Assembly: GCA_035968315.1 (NCBI GenBank)
Contig: JAVYIN010000008.1
Coordinates: forward strand, 1-64,000
Length of the DNA: 64,000 nucleotides
Source: Nitrospira sp.
Lineage (GTDB): Bacteria > Nitrospirota > Nitrospiria > Nitrospirales > Nitrospiraceae
Reading direction: 5' to 3'
Shown: positions 46,328-54,619 of the stretch, one piece after another
How the letters are laid out: every line of letters begins with the position of its first letter
Position numbering within the stretch: position 1 is the first letter of the stretch
Translations under genes and position numbers: made by a program
The notes under the pieces: generated by a model
What the model saw: the letters and a program-made list of their open reading frames with translations, nothing else
Told to the model about the DNA's origin: nothing
Database searches by the model: none

Positions 46328-46846
46328 ATGAAATTCACCGTTCAAACGACCGCCGGCCATCAAGGGAAGATTCTGTCGGTTGACGCCCAAGACGAAACCG
46401 TAGTGATCCATTCTCCTTCGGGAAATCTTCTCGGCAGCCTGCCTTGGAGCGCCGTCATCGATCGCGCCATCCAGCACTTTGACGATGGCGACTACGCGCA
46501 TGCCCGGAACTATCCTCGCACCCCCCTGGCATTGAAAATCCGCTATTCCACACCGGACGGCAAACAGATCGACAGTTTAACGGGGGGGGTCGGAGGTGGA
46601 GGGCTTTTTATCGAAAGCAGCGACCCCTTGGCTCCTGGCACCATGCTCACAGTGGAATTCGCCCTTCCCCACCGCCCGGCACAAAAACTCAAAGCCACAG
46701 GGAAGGTCGCCTGGACGAGAAAAAGGGCCGAGCGTTATCTGCTCTTCCCGGGAATGGGCATTCAGTTTATCGAGATCGAGGAGCAGGCCCAGAAGGATCT
46801 GATTGAGCTGGTTGAAGGATTGAATCGAGCCCGTCTCTCGTCGTAA
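46328..46846 (+). CDS. PilZ-domain protein, paralogue B
   Basis: 172 residues from ATG 46328, by alignment with paralogue A (MKFTVQTTAGHQGKILSV versus VKYPVSSSLRHRGKALEL). The same layout is seen: N-terminal domain ending LLGSLPWS, then PilZ with RNYPR and GVGGGGLFIES. The second motif again lacks the Asp and Ser. The tandem pair is 54 bases apart, and a duplication is likely. Its 3' end overlaps the convergent HEAT lipoprotein gene by 80 bases. No ribosome-binding site is strong, so coupling to paralogue A is possible. Confidence 0.83.
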   Translation: MKFTVQTTAGHQGKILSVDAQDETVVIHSPSGNLLGSLPWSAVIDRAIQHFDDGDYAHARNYPRTPLALKIRYSTPDGKQIDSLTGGVGGGGLFIESSDPLAPGTMLTVEFALPHRPAQKLKATGKVAWTRKRAERYLLFPGMGIQFIEIEEQAQKDLIELVEGLNRARLSS

Positions 46847-47639
46847 GCCCCGCAAGACTCTGCCTGGCCCAGCGGCGCACTTGGGCGCTGCTATCCACGA
46901 GGGCCGCAGCAGTAAGACCGCTGCCCACCGTATCCTCTGCATGAAATCCCAGGCGATAGGCCGCTTCGGCCCGCACGGCGGCATCGGCATCGTGCGCCAG
47001 CCGATCGAGAAGTGTTGCCACAACACGATCGTCATTCTGTTCACCTAAGACCGCCACAGCCAATTGCCGCACATGCGCGTCATCACCGACGGCCTTCCGC
47101 AATAATTCCTCCTGCGCATCTCCCACTCGATCGAGGCCCAGTAGTGCGGAGAGAGCGGCGGACCCAGCGTGAGAGTTTTCATGGGACAAGATGGCCGCAA
47201 TCGTAGATCTGACTTCCTGATCGACCTCAGCATTGCCCAGTGCTTGTGCGGTAGAAAGCCGAACGGCAGGACTTGGATCCAGCAATAAGACAACAAGCCG
47301 CCGACCGGCATCCGCCTTCAACGGGCCCAGCCGTCCAAGACTGCGAGCAATCGCTTCCCGCACGATGGGGGACTCGTCGCCAAGCCGCGATACAAGATGG
47401 GGTACCGCACTCGGATCGCCGATCTTGCCTAAAGCCTCCGCTGCCGTTCGACGGATCGCCCCGTCTCGATCATCCAGAAGCATCACGAGGGAAGCAACGG
47501 TATGGAACGGAGCGGAAGGAGGGGAGTCTTGATAACAGCCCTGAAGCGCAGCCGTCACGACCATCAAGACAAGATGGGAGAAAACACGATGGAGGAACAT
47601 ATGAATCCGGACGACCGCACAAAATCCTGCAGATCTCAC
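46767..47639 (-). CDS. HEAT-repeat lipoprotein
   Basis: 290 residues. A hydrophobic segment ends in LQGC (Cys35), so a lipoprotein. The rest is a HEAT array: [65 protein letters not shown] and [15 protein letters not shown], each about 30 residues. Start GTG 47639 overlaps the tatA stop by four bases (GTGA), suggesting coupling; ATG 47600 gives a neater signal peptide. The C-terminal end overlaps the convergent PilZ gene by 80 bases. Likely an envelope scaffold; no specific partner known. Confidence 0.82.
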   Translation of the reverse strand: MRSAGFCAVVRIHMFLHRVFSHLVLMVVTAALQGCYQDSPPSAPFHTVASLVMLLDDRDGAIRRTAAEALGKIGDPSAVPHLVSRLGDESPIVREAIARSLGRLGPLKADAGRRLVVLLLDPSPAVRLSTAQALGNAEVDQEVRSTIAAILSHENSHAGSAALSALLGLDRVGDAQEELLRKAVGDDAHVRQLAVAVLGEQNDDRVVATLLDRLAHDADAAVRAEAAYRLGFHAEDTVGSGLTAAALVDSSAQVRRWARQSLAGLTTRDGLDSILQPAQSDPSGPAPRSR

Positions 47640-48442
47640 GCTGGCTTGGGCGGTTCCTCATCAACGACCGGCAATTCCCTGGCCGCTTCAAGGGATTGCT
47701 GGAATTCTTTCTGCGCAGAATCCATTTCATTTTGGATGGTGCGCATTTCCGGATCGACGGTATTGCGGACATCCGCCACCGCTTGCCGGAATGTGCGCAA
47801 TGCATCCCCAAGGCCTTCCCCCAAACTCTGCATGTCGTTGGGAGACACCCCCGCCGGCTGGGCGGCTTTGGCCTTGAGTGCCGCCTGCTGTGCCTGCACA
47901 CGAGCCACCGCATCTTTATTCACAATCGCCGAAGGCCGATTGGCCGCTGGTTTGGCCTGGGCTCCCGGAGGAAGCGGAGGATACTGGGCACGCGACATGG
48001 GAGCGGGCGCTGCGGCGCGCTCCTCCATCGTGACCACCCGTTGAGCGGCGCCCGGCGACGTTGCCGCCGGTTGAGGCGCGGCAGAACGAGGAGCTTGAGG
48101 AGACTGCGGACCCATATTGTAGAGCATCGACGCCGTTGTGCCAGGGGTCAATTCAGGACCAGGCACATAGGGAACATTGGTGGCTTTTGGCGCAGCTGGC
48201 GCCTGAGCCGCCGGTGGAGCCACAACAGGAGCGGCTTGAGCCTGAACCACCTGCGGTGCGACAGCTTCCGGTTGAACCTGGGCGGCATCCGGAGGCGGAG
48301 GCATTTCGTTTACTTCTTTTTTGAATCCTTTCAGCGCCTTGCCGACCCCTTCGCCGATCTGAGGCAACCGGCCGGCGCCAAAAATGATCAGCACGATGAC
48401 GAGAATGATGATCAGCTCTGAAATGCCCATTGTTCCGAACAT
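47636..48442 (-). CDS. tatA: TatA-like protein with second, TatB-like amphipathic region
   Basis: 268 residues from ATG 48442. Residues 1-45 are a textbook TatA: short N-terminus, helix [17 protein letters not shown] and amphipathic helix [16 protein letters not shown]. An Ala/Pro/Gln-rich linker (47-200) is unusually long. Residues 207-222 repeat the amphipathic helix ([16 protein letters not shown]), followed by a charged coil ([20 protein letters not shown]) that resembles the TatB tail. No second membrane helix is present and no tatC lies in the window. TatA forms the pore of twin-arginine export, which this organism needs for NxrA and the binding protein here. Confidence 0.85.
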   Translation of the reverse strand: MFGTMGISELIIILVIVLIIFGAGRLPQIGEGVGKALKGFKKEVNEMPPPPDAAQVQPEAVAPQVVQAQAAPVVAPPAAQAPAAPKATNVPYVPGPELTPGTTASMLYNMGPQSPQAPRSAAPQPAATSPGAAQRVVTMEERAAAPAPMSRAQYPPLPPGAQAKPAANRPSAIVNKDAVARVQAQQAALKAKAAQPAGVSPNDMQSLGEGLGDALRTFRQAVADVRNTVDPEMRTIQNEMDSAQKEFQQSLEAARELPVVDEEPPKPA

Positions 48443-48573
48443 TGCCGCACCTTTCTTCTTCCCGTGAGCCTTGACGAGGCCCGGCCTAACGCCCCGCACC
48501 TGGGCTGAATCTAGCCGCCACAGCGATGGACTGTCAAGGAAGGTATGATCAGAGAGGGAGCGACCGAACTCGC

Positions 48574-49776
48574 TTACAGGATGGGAACGATTTCCGTCTG
48601 CAGAGGCTGGCCGTAAGCCAGCGCCTCGCGTTCGGAGACATACACATCCAACTCACTCCGAATGCCAAATTCTCCCGGCAGATAAATTCCCGGTTCAATT
48701 GAAAAACAGGTGTGTGGAATGATGCGTCGGCTATCTTGAGTCTCCAAATTATCGATGTTGGCCCCGTTGCCATGCACTTCTTCGCCGATGGAATGGCCGG
48801 TGCGGTGGACGAATTGTGCCCCATACCCAGCCGCCACGATCACCTGCCGGCAGGCCTCATCAATTTCCCAGCCATAAGGGTATTGCCCTGCAGCCACTCG
48901 CTGTTGCACAAAAGTGACGGCGGCATCGCGGCCACTCCGCACCGTGTCGAAGACCGCACGATGCTTGGAGGGAACCCGGCTTCCCGTAAATCCGGTCCAT
49001 GTAATATCTCCATAGACCGCACCCGGCTCCTGGCGCTTGGCCCAGAGGTCGATCAACACCAAATTCTCACGAGTAATGGGCGAAGACCTGGTCGCGGTTG
49101 GCCCATAGTGGGGATCCGCGCTATGGGCATTCACGGCTGCAATGGGAGGACTCGACGTCACCATCCCCGCATCATGAATCCGCCCCAGGATGAATTGCTG
49201 TACATCATATTCCGTAAGCGAGCGGCCGGCATGTACTACCGATCCGACATGTGCAAACGCTTCATCCACGATCCGGCGCAAGGCCGTCACCGCATAGCGA
49301 TGGGAGTCCAGCTGCTCGTCCGTCCAGACCGCTTCAAACCGCTGAATCAGGTCGGCTGCACTCACCACATCCACCCCGAAGCTGCGGATCAGATCGATCG
49401 TGCCCGCATCAACCCGCGAGACATACGGCACGGCATTCCGCGGGGAGTATTGCATCGCCACACGCCGCTGACCGGCGAGGAGCGCCGACAGAAGCCGGTG
49501 CTGCTCTTCCCATGACACATAGACCTGAGAGCGCCCGGGCAATTCATCCAGCACGTGAGGCTCAATGCGATGGAGCAGCTTCACCGGTTCGCCAATCGCC
49601 GGCACCCAGTAATACCAGCGCCGCGTCACATGGCGTGACGGGTCCAAGAGCAGGACGCGATAGGCCAGGGGATCGCTCCCCCGAAAATCATAGAACAACC
49701 AGCCGTCCGCCAAGCCGGTCTCCCGAAGCGTCTGCTGAATCGACGCCACCCGTTCGTCATATCGTGAGGTCGTCAT
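48574..49776 (-). CDS. M24-family metallopeptidase (Xaa-Pro aminopeptidase-like)
   Basis: 400 residues. An N-terminal creatinase-like domain (1-150) precedes the pita-bread fold. The five metal ligands are visible: Asp in LIDLWAK, Asp in GDITWTG, His in [10 protein letters not shown], Glu in [11 protein letters not shown] and Glu in RSELDVYV. Such enzymes cut Xaa-Pro peptide bonds with two metal ions; some are creatinase or dipeptidase relatives, so the substrate is not certain. No signal peptide, so cytoplasmic. Divergent from the next gene. Confidence 0.9.
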   Translation of the reverse strand: MTTSRYDERVASIQQTLRETGLADGWLFYDFRGSDPLAYRVLLLDPSRHVTRRWYYWVPAIGEPVKLLHRIEPHVLDELPGRSQVYVSWEEQHRLLSALLAGQRRVAMQYSPRNAVPYVSRVDAGTIDLIRSFGVDVVSAADLIQRFEAVWTDEQLDSHRYAVTALRRIVDEAFAHVGSVVHAGRSLTEYDVQQFILGRIHDAGMVTSSPPIAAVNAHSADPHYGPTATRSSPITRENLVLIDLWAKRQEPGAVYGDITWTGFTGSRVPSKHRAVFDTVRSGRDAAVTFVQQRVAAGQYPYGWEIDEACRQVIVAAGYGAQFVHRTGHSIGEEVHGNGANIDNLETQDSRRIIPHTCFSIEPGIYLPGEFGIRSELDVYVSEREALAYGQPLQTEIVPIL

Positions 49777-49855
49777 GGTGAGGCATCTTATCGTCGGAAC
49801 AGAGACCCGTCAATTCACGCTCGGCTCGATCCAGCCGCATGCTACAATGTGGCGC

Positions 49856-50302
49856 ATGGATACGACCGCGCCACCCGACCAGCTTCCGTATCGCGTGACA
49901 CTCTTCTTTGGTCCTGAAACCGTCGAAGAACAGGATGACACTCACTACTGTGTGTTCAATGTCAAAAAACGGAGTTGGAAGGCCGGGATTCAAGTCTCCG
50001 TCGAGATCGCGAAGGCCCAAGTCACGGCCCTCCAGGAAACACTGCAGCTGACAGAACGTCTCGCAAGCGCTCTCGCATCCGTGCCCGAACCTGAACAGGC
50101 TGACTACGCGGCACGCATTCAGGACCTTTTTGCCCAAGCGATCGCCTGGTGCAAACTCGACCTGCGACTAGATTTAGGCGTTCCCCAAGAGAACCAGCGT
50201 ATCGGCAGCACCGAACTGGTCCAAGAACTTCATCATGCCGCACAAGCCAGACGAGAGTATGTTGTTTCCTACATCCTCAGCGAGCTCGATCTCATGCCAT
50301 GA
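49856..50302 (+). CDS. Conserved-looking hypothetical protein
   Basis: 148 residues from ATG 49856; a longer frame would overlap the divergent peptidase start. TACAAT lies 13 bases before the ATG and may be a -10, which would give a very short leader. The first 50 residues look beta-rich (YRVTLFFGPETVEEQDDTHYCVFNVKKR) and the rest helical (AQVTALQETLQLTERLASAL). No signal peptide or membrane helix. No family recognised. Confidence 0.7.
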   Translation: MDTTAPPDQLPYRVTLFFGPETVEEQDDTHYCVFNVKKRSWKAGIQVSVEIAKAQVTALQETLQLTERLASALASVPEPEQADYAARIQDLFAQAIAWCKLDLRLDLGVPQENQRIGSTELVQELHHAAQARREYVVSYILSELDLMP

Positions 50303-50445
50303 ACGCCTTCGTGGGCATTCTGCTGAAAAGCCATTCGGCAGGGGGTTTGCAAGCGATGATGAATTTGTTATAACGCGATACACCCGTTTTGAATCAGGAG
50401 AGTCATTCAGATCACTCTTCTGCTGTGAAGAAGAAGGAGGTACCC

Positions 50446-50853
50446 GTGACACGTCTTGGATTGATGCGTACGCTTCCACTGACCACGCTGGTCGTGCTGA
50501 TGACATTTTCGCTCCTCATCGCCGCTCCGGCCTGGAGTCAATCATCTTCAGCCGATACCCAACAGGGAACGGCCTCCGGCGCAGGCATGCAGGCAGCCTC
50601 CGCCGTTTCCACCATTCTGTATTTTCCGCTCAAGGCCGCCTTTTCGATTTGCGGTGGCATCGTCGGCGGATTGGCCTATGTCTTCTCCGGCGGAAGCGAA
50701 CAAACTGCCAAGAACATCTGGATCCCCAGCATGTACGGCACCTACGTCATTACCCCCGAGCATCTGAGCGGCGATCGCCCAGTCCGATTCCTCGGCGTAG
50801 CCGCCGACAGCGAATCGTCAGGCACCACCGGTGCGCCTGAACCAGTCCGGTAA
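50446..50853 (+). CDS. Small exported membrane protein, unknown function
   Basis: 135 residues from GTG 50446, with AAGGAGG five bases upstream. The signal peptide runs to APAWSQ. A hydrophobic stretch (ILYFPLKAAFSICGGIVGGLAYVFSGG) may be a membrane or channel-lining segment with two Gly-rich turns. The end (WIPSMYGTYVITPEHLSGD) is distinctive and probably conserved among relatives. The next gene starts one base after its stop, suggesting co-transcription with the amidotransferase-type hydrolase. I do not know its family. Confidence 0.72.
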   Translation: MTRLGLMRTLPLTTLVVLMTFSLLIAAPAWSQSSSADTQQGTASGAGMQAASAVSTILYFPLKAAFSICGGIVGGLAYVFSGGSEQTAKNIWIPSMYGTYVITPEHLSGDRPVRFLGVAADSESSGTTGAPEPVR

Positions 50854-50854
50854 C

Positions 50855-51595
50855 ATGAAACCCGTCATCGGCGTCACGCCAGACTTTAATGCCGGTGACC
50901 GGAAAGAATGGGGTGGGCATGAGCCCACCTATTTTTTGCGGGCGCGCTACATTCGCGCCATCGAAGAACTCGGCGGAATTCCCCTCATCCTGCCGCTCGT
51001 CGCCGATACAGCGGGACGGCGCCGCCTCCTGGACGGCATAGACGGGCTGCTCTTGACCGGAAGCGGACCCGATCTTCCGCCGCGTCTTTACGGAGAGCGT
51101 CAGCGCTATAAATTTCCGCTTGTCAGCGAGCGCCGCGCCAACTTCGAGCTGGATCTCGTCCACCACGCGCAACAACGCGACCTCCCCTTGCTGGGCATCT
51201 GCGGCGGGATGCAAACCCTCAACGTGGCCTTTGGTGGCAGCCTCTTTCAGGACCTGCCGTCCCAGGTGCCCGGCGTCTTGCCCCATCGGCAAAAGGCCAA
51301 GGCGATCCATGTGTCCCACGCCGTAACGGTCGCACCAGGCAGCCTGCTCAGAAGAATCGTCAAGAAGGCCTCGATGATGGTGAATAGCTCCCACCATCAA
51401 TCCGTGAAAACCGTAGGACCAGCCTTGATCGCCAGTGCCGTTGCGCCGGACGGCGTGATCGAAGCCGTCGAATCGCCCCGACACCGATTTCTCCTCGGGA
51501 TCCAATGGCACCCTGAATTTCTCTTCGAGCGCCACGTACTCCATCGGCGGTTATTTCACGCTTTGCTACGAGCCGCTCGCCACACGCGCACCTGA
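50855..51595 (+). CDS. Class I glutamine amidotransferase-like hydrolase (peptidase C26/PuuD type)
   Basis: 246 residues from ATG 50855. The nucleophile elbow is GICGGMQTLN, and the His-Glu pair is in GIQWHPEFL near the end. The N-terminus (PVIGVTPDFN, RYIRAIEELGGIPLILPL) matches the gamma-glutamyl-GABA hydrolase PuuD family. PuuD cleaves gamma-glutamyl amides in putrescine breakdown; other members act on folate polyglutamates or spermidine conjugates. No puu genes flank it, so the substrate is open. An amino-acid permease gene follows 123 bases later. Confidence 0.88.
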   Translation: MKPVIGVTPDFNAGDRKEWGGHEPTYFLRARYIRAIEELGGIPLILPLVADTAGRRRLLDGIDGLLLTGSGPDLPPRLYGERQRYKFPLVSERRANFELDLVHHAQQRDLPLLGICGGMQTLNVAFGGSLFQDLPSQVPGVLPHRQKAKAIHVSHAVTVAPGSLLRRIVKKASMMVNSSHHQSVKTVGPALIASAVAPDGVIEAVESPRHRFLLGIQWHPEFLFERHVLHRRLFHALLRAARHTRT

Positions 51596-51718
51596 TACCC
51601 GGGAGGTCACGCTTCTCAATTCTTCTGGCCCTCCACTATCCTGCTGCTATACTGACCAAAAGATGGATCCTGCATCCTTGAACACCCACACAACTTCAGA
51701 CGATCGTTCGGAGGGTTC

Positions 51719-53167
51719 GTGACCAGCCGCCTCTTGCGCACCAAATCGATCGAACGCATTCTCTCAGACGCCGACCATCCGCAGCACCGCCTCAAGCGCA
51801 CCCTGAGCGCGTGGGACCTGACCGGATTGGGCATCGGCGCCATTATCGGCACCGGCATCTTTGTGCTCATCGGCACCGCGATCGTGGGCGATGCCCACCG
51901 GCCAGGAGCCGGTCCTGGAATCATTCTCTCCTTCATTCTGTCGGGATTGACCTGCGTGCTCGCCGCCCTCTGTTATGCGGAATTTGCGGCCATGATCCCG
52001 GTCGCCGGTTCGGCCTACACCTATTCCTATGCCACGCTCGGCGAATTCCTCGCCTGGATCACCGGATGGAATTTGATCTTGGAATACGGGGTCGCCTGCG
52101 TCGCCGTAGCCATCGGCTGGTCCGGCTATTTCAACAATCTGCTCAAGCTTGCCGGAATCCAGTTACCCAATTGGGCCACCCACGCCCCCGGAGGTCCCGA
52201 GGGCGGCATTGCCAACTTCCCTGCGGCCATCATCGTCTTGCTGGTGACCATCATCCTCGTCATCGGCATCAAGGAAAGCGCCCGCGCCACCGGCATCATC
52301 GTGTGCCTGAAGCTGGTCGTCATTCTCTTTTTCATCGCCGTCGGCGGTCCGGCGGTCACCCCGAGCAACTGGACCCCGTTCATGCCGCAGGGCTTTGCCG
52401 GGGTGAGCGCGGCCGCCGCCACCGTCTTTTTTGCCTACATTGGGTTCGACGCCATCACCACCACGGCGGAGGAAGCCCGCAATCCTCAGCGGGACTTGCC
52501 AATCGGCATTATGGCCGCACTGGGCATCTGCACGATTCTCTATGTCGCCGTCGCCGCCGTCCTGACCGGGCTCGTGCCCTCCGATCAGATCGACATTCAT
52601 GCACCCGTGGCGGAAGCCCTTCGCTTGGTGGGATATACATGGGGCGCCGCCGTCGTGGCCATCGGCGCGGTGGCGGGGATTACGAGCGTCCTGGTCGTGA
52701 TGATGTTGGGCCAGATCCGGGTGTTTTTCGCAATTTCACGTGATGGGCTGCTGAGTCCCTGGCTATCGGCTGTTCACCCGCGGTTTGGAACGCCCCATCA
52801 TGCGACCTGGCTGACCGGGGGTGCCGTAGCGCTCATGGCTGCCCTTGTGCCCATCGGCACCGCCGCCGACATGACCAATATCGGAACGTTCTTCGCGTTC
52901 ACCCTCGTCTGCATCGGCCTCATCGTCCTGCGCTACACCAGGCCCCATCATCCCAGACCGTTCAAGACTCCCTTCATGCCGTGGGTCGCGATCCTGGGCG
53001 CGATGTCCTGCCTTGCCCTCATGTGGCAGCTTCCCACACTCACCTGGCATCGGTTTGTCTGGTGGACCATCGCGGGCATCGTCTTGTATGGAATCTACGG
53101 GATGCGGCACAGCAAGCTCGCCGCAGCTCAGGCGAACGAAACCGCGACGCGGCCGAATTCAGACTAA
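51719..53167 (+). CDS. APC-superfamily amino-acid permease
   Basis: 482 residues from GTG 51719 with GGAGGG five bases before it. Twelve hydrophobic segments start at residue 35 (LTGLGIGAIIGTGIFVLIG, the unwound TM1 signature of APC transporters). EFAAMIPVAGSAYTYSYATLGE and the FFAYIGFDAITTTAEE stretch place it with the cationic amino-acid transporter/YfnA group. The C-terminus is short and polar. It probably imports amino acids by proton coupling. A TATACT-like -10 is at 51648-51653 but its -35 is poor. Confidence 0.9.
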   Translation: MTSRLLRTKSIERILSDADHPQHRLKRTLSAWDLTGLGIGAIIGTGIFVLIGTAIVGDAHRPGAGPGIILSFILSGLTCVLAALCYAEFAAMIPVAGSAYTYSYATLGEFLAWITGWNLILEYGVACVAVAIGWSGYFNNLLKLAGIQLPNWATHAPGGPEGGIANFPAAIIVLLVTIILVIGIKESARATGIIVCLKLVVILFFIAVGGPAVTPSNWTPFMPQGFAGVSAAAATVFFAYIGFDAITTTAEEARNPQRDLPIGIMAALGICTILYVAVAAVLTGLVPSDQIDIHAPVAEALRLVGYTWGAAVVAIGAVAGITSVLVVMMLGQIRVFFAISRDGLLSPWLSAVHPRFGTPHHATWLTGGAVALMAALVPIGTAADMTNIGTFFAFTLVCIGLIVLRYTRPHHPRPFKTPFMPWVAILGAMSCLALMWQLPTLTWHRFVWWTIAGIVLYGIYGMRHSKLAAAQANETATRPNSD

Positions 53168-53182
53168 GCAACCAAGACAGGA

Positions 53183-53617
53183 TTACTTCGATTCGACCGC
53201 AGATTCCGGTGTAGCCGCTGGAGCGGCAGAAGCAGATGGCGGAGGAGTCGCAGGAGCAGGACTTGGCGTGGCGGCTGCCGGAGGAGCTGGCGCGACACCG
53301 GCTGCTGCTGGGGGAGCAGCCGGCTTGGGAGGAGCGGCCGGTTTCGGCGGAGCTGGTTTCTCCGGCTTAATTCCACCTTCCCACGACGGCCCGGAATACA
53401 TCTCTGCCGCCAGCCCTTTGGTCTTCCACTTGTCTTCGAAATCAGCCGCTGCTTTGTTCGGAGTTTCCCCCACACCCAAGACGTCATTCCAGGGATAGGC
53501 TTTAGGACTGATCTGGCAGCCGGTCTCCGTCCGCTTCAAATAGAGCGCGATCGGATTCCCTCGGTAGGGGCCGAGAAAGATATGCACGCAGCCGACATAT
53601 TCGAGTAAATTGGCCAT
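53183..53617 (-). CDS. Small protein with Pro/Ala-rich tail, unknown function
   Basis: 144 residues from ATG 53617 (GGAG upstream). The first 80 residues form a compact Trp/Tyr-containing domain (VHIFLGPYRGNPIALYLKR; two cysteines, 10 and 34). The last 60 are almost only Pro, Ala and Lys (PPKPAAPPKPAAPP repeats), a flexible tail often seen on surface or envelope-associated proteins. There is no clear signal peptide. Lies 15 bases from the convergent permease gene and downstream of the PsiE-family gene. Not recognised. Confidence 0.7.
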   Translation of the reverse strand: MANLLEYVGCVHIFLGPYRGNPIALYLKRTETGCQISPKAYPWNDVLGVGETPNKAAADFEDKWKTKGLAAEMYSGPSWEGGIKPEKPAPPKPAAPPKPAAPPAAAGVAPAPPAAATPSPAPATPPPSASAAPAATPESAVESK

Positions 53618-53691
53618 ACCAGTCTCCAGGAAGGCGGATGATGCCATAAGTCGCGGGACACAGGCAAGTCAAAGAGACAGGAATCTGACTG

Positions 53692-54198
53692 CTAGGCGAT
53701 CGCGCTATTCCCAGCCGCCGGCCGCTTTCGGATCATGAAAACCGCAATGATGAGGACCAGAATGACCAGCACATTCAAACCCACATCCATCAAGTATTGA
53801 TAGAATTGCATGTCCGTCATGTGCAGTTGATGGGACAACTCCGCGCTCGCCGTCAAAATTCTCCTGGTACAGGCAATAATGCCCACGGCCAAGTACGGCT
53901 CCAGCGTCAGGACTTCGGTCTGGAGAAATCGGACCACCGTGCGGAAGAGCTCCAGTAAAATAATCACCAACAACAAATCATTGAGCAGCTTGAGCCCCGC
54001 CGGCAGCAACGCCACTTCCCCGGCCTTGGTGAACAACACGACCAGGAACAGATACCACGCATGCAGGAAAATCAGCATGCCCAGGATCAAGAGGCTGAAC
54101 CCGGCCGTGGCATAGCCCAACCGGTCCAGCCACTCCATGTAATGACACCAGCGCTTCAGGACCTCACCGCGAGCCGTGACCGATTGATCAGCCGCCAT
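53692..54198 (-). CDS. PsiE-family membrane protein
   Basis: 168 residues from ATG 54198, with GGAGG six to ten bases upstream. Four transmembrane segments are visible: LGYATAGFSLLILGMLIFLHAWYLFLV, LLNDLLLVIILLELFRTV, YLAVGIIACTRRIL and VGLNVLVILVLIIAVFMI. The LLxELxRTVxxFL and EPxLxVGIIACTRRIL elements are typical of the phosphate-starvation-inducible PsiE family, whose function is unknown. It follows the desulforedoxin-like gene on the same strand. Confidence 0.82.
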   Translation of the reverse strand: MAADQSVTARGEVLKRWCHYMEWLDRLGYATAGFSLLILGMLIFLHAWYLFLVVLFTKAGEVALLPAGLKLLNDLLLVIILLELFRTVVRFLQTEVLTLEPYLAVGIIACTRRILTASAELSHQLHMTDMQFYQYLMDVGLNVLVILVLIIAVFMIRKRPAAGNSAIA

Positions 54199-54217
54199 CA
54201 CTATCCTCCGATCGTGA

Positions 54218-54610
54218 TTAGGCGTGTCCCGCCTGACCGGTTGGCTTCGGCTCCGGATCAGGGGCACGCATCTGACCGAACTTCAGCTCCCGCATCGAAC
54301 TGGCCGTCAAGGAATGTCCGCAGCAGCGGATTTCCTTAAAGCCCGCTCCGCCATCCATAATCATCACACGCAACCCGCAGGAATCGGGATAAAGCTTCTT
54401 TTCATCCAGGATCACCGCCGGAGGCAACAGCCCTTTTTTCCGGCCGGCCGGAGAGCCCATGTCTTCCACCACATCCAGCTCCGTCAATTCATGATTGCAG
54501 CAGATCACCTTCTCAAACCCTTCGCCGCCGCCCATGACTTTGATCACGAGTCCGCACGATTGAGGATGCCGTTTGTGCTCATCGAGGATATCGCCCTTCT
54601 TTACCGCCAT
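54218..54610 (-). CDS. Tandem desulforedoxin-like protein
   Basis: 130 residues made of two related units of about 40 residues. Unit 1 has Cys19, Cys37-Cys38 and His40; unit 2 has Cys78, Cys96-Cys97 and His99. Both share the frame ILDE...P-x-S-C-G-L...G-G-x-G-F...C-C-x-H-x-L. This resembles the Fe(Cys)4 desulforedoxin knuckle (CxxC...CC), except that the first cysteine of CxxC is replaced by Pro, leaving three cysteines plus a conserved histidine per unit. A metal site of another kind, or a lost one, is possible. No signal peptide. The gene follows the MFS permease gene by 9 bases. Confidence 0.7.
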   Translation of the reverse strand: MAVKKGDILDEHKRHPQSCGLVIKVMGGGEGFEKVICCNHELTELDVVEDMGSPAGRKKGLLPPAVILDEKKLYPDSCGLRVMIMDGGAGFKEIRCCGHSLTASSMRELKFGQMRAPDPEPKPTGQAGHA

Positions 54611-54619
54611 CCGGTCACC

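Noticed and set aside
47273-48421. Plus-strand open frame of 382 codons
   Set aside because: Antisense to the TatA-like and HEAT genes; the translation is a low-complexity Arg/His product.
48574-49776. Creatinase as the name for the M24 peptidase
   Set aside because: All five metal ligands of the peptidase are present; I saw nothing specific to creatinase.
51811-52743. Plus-strand open frame of 310 codons
   Set aside because: Lies in another frame inside the amino-acid permease; it is His/Arg-rich and has no features of its own.
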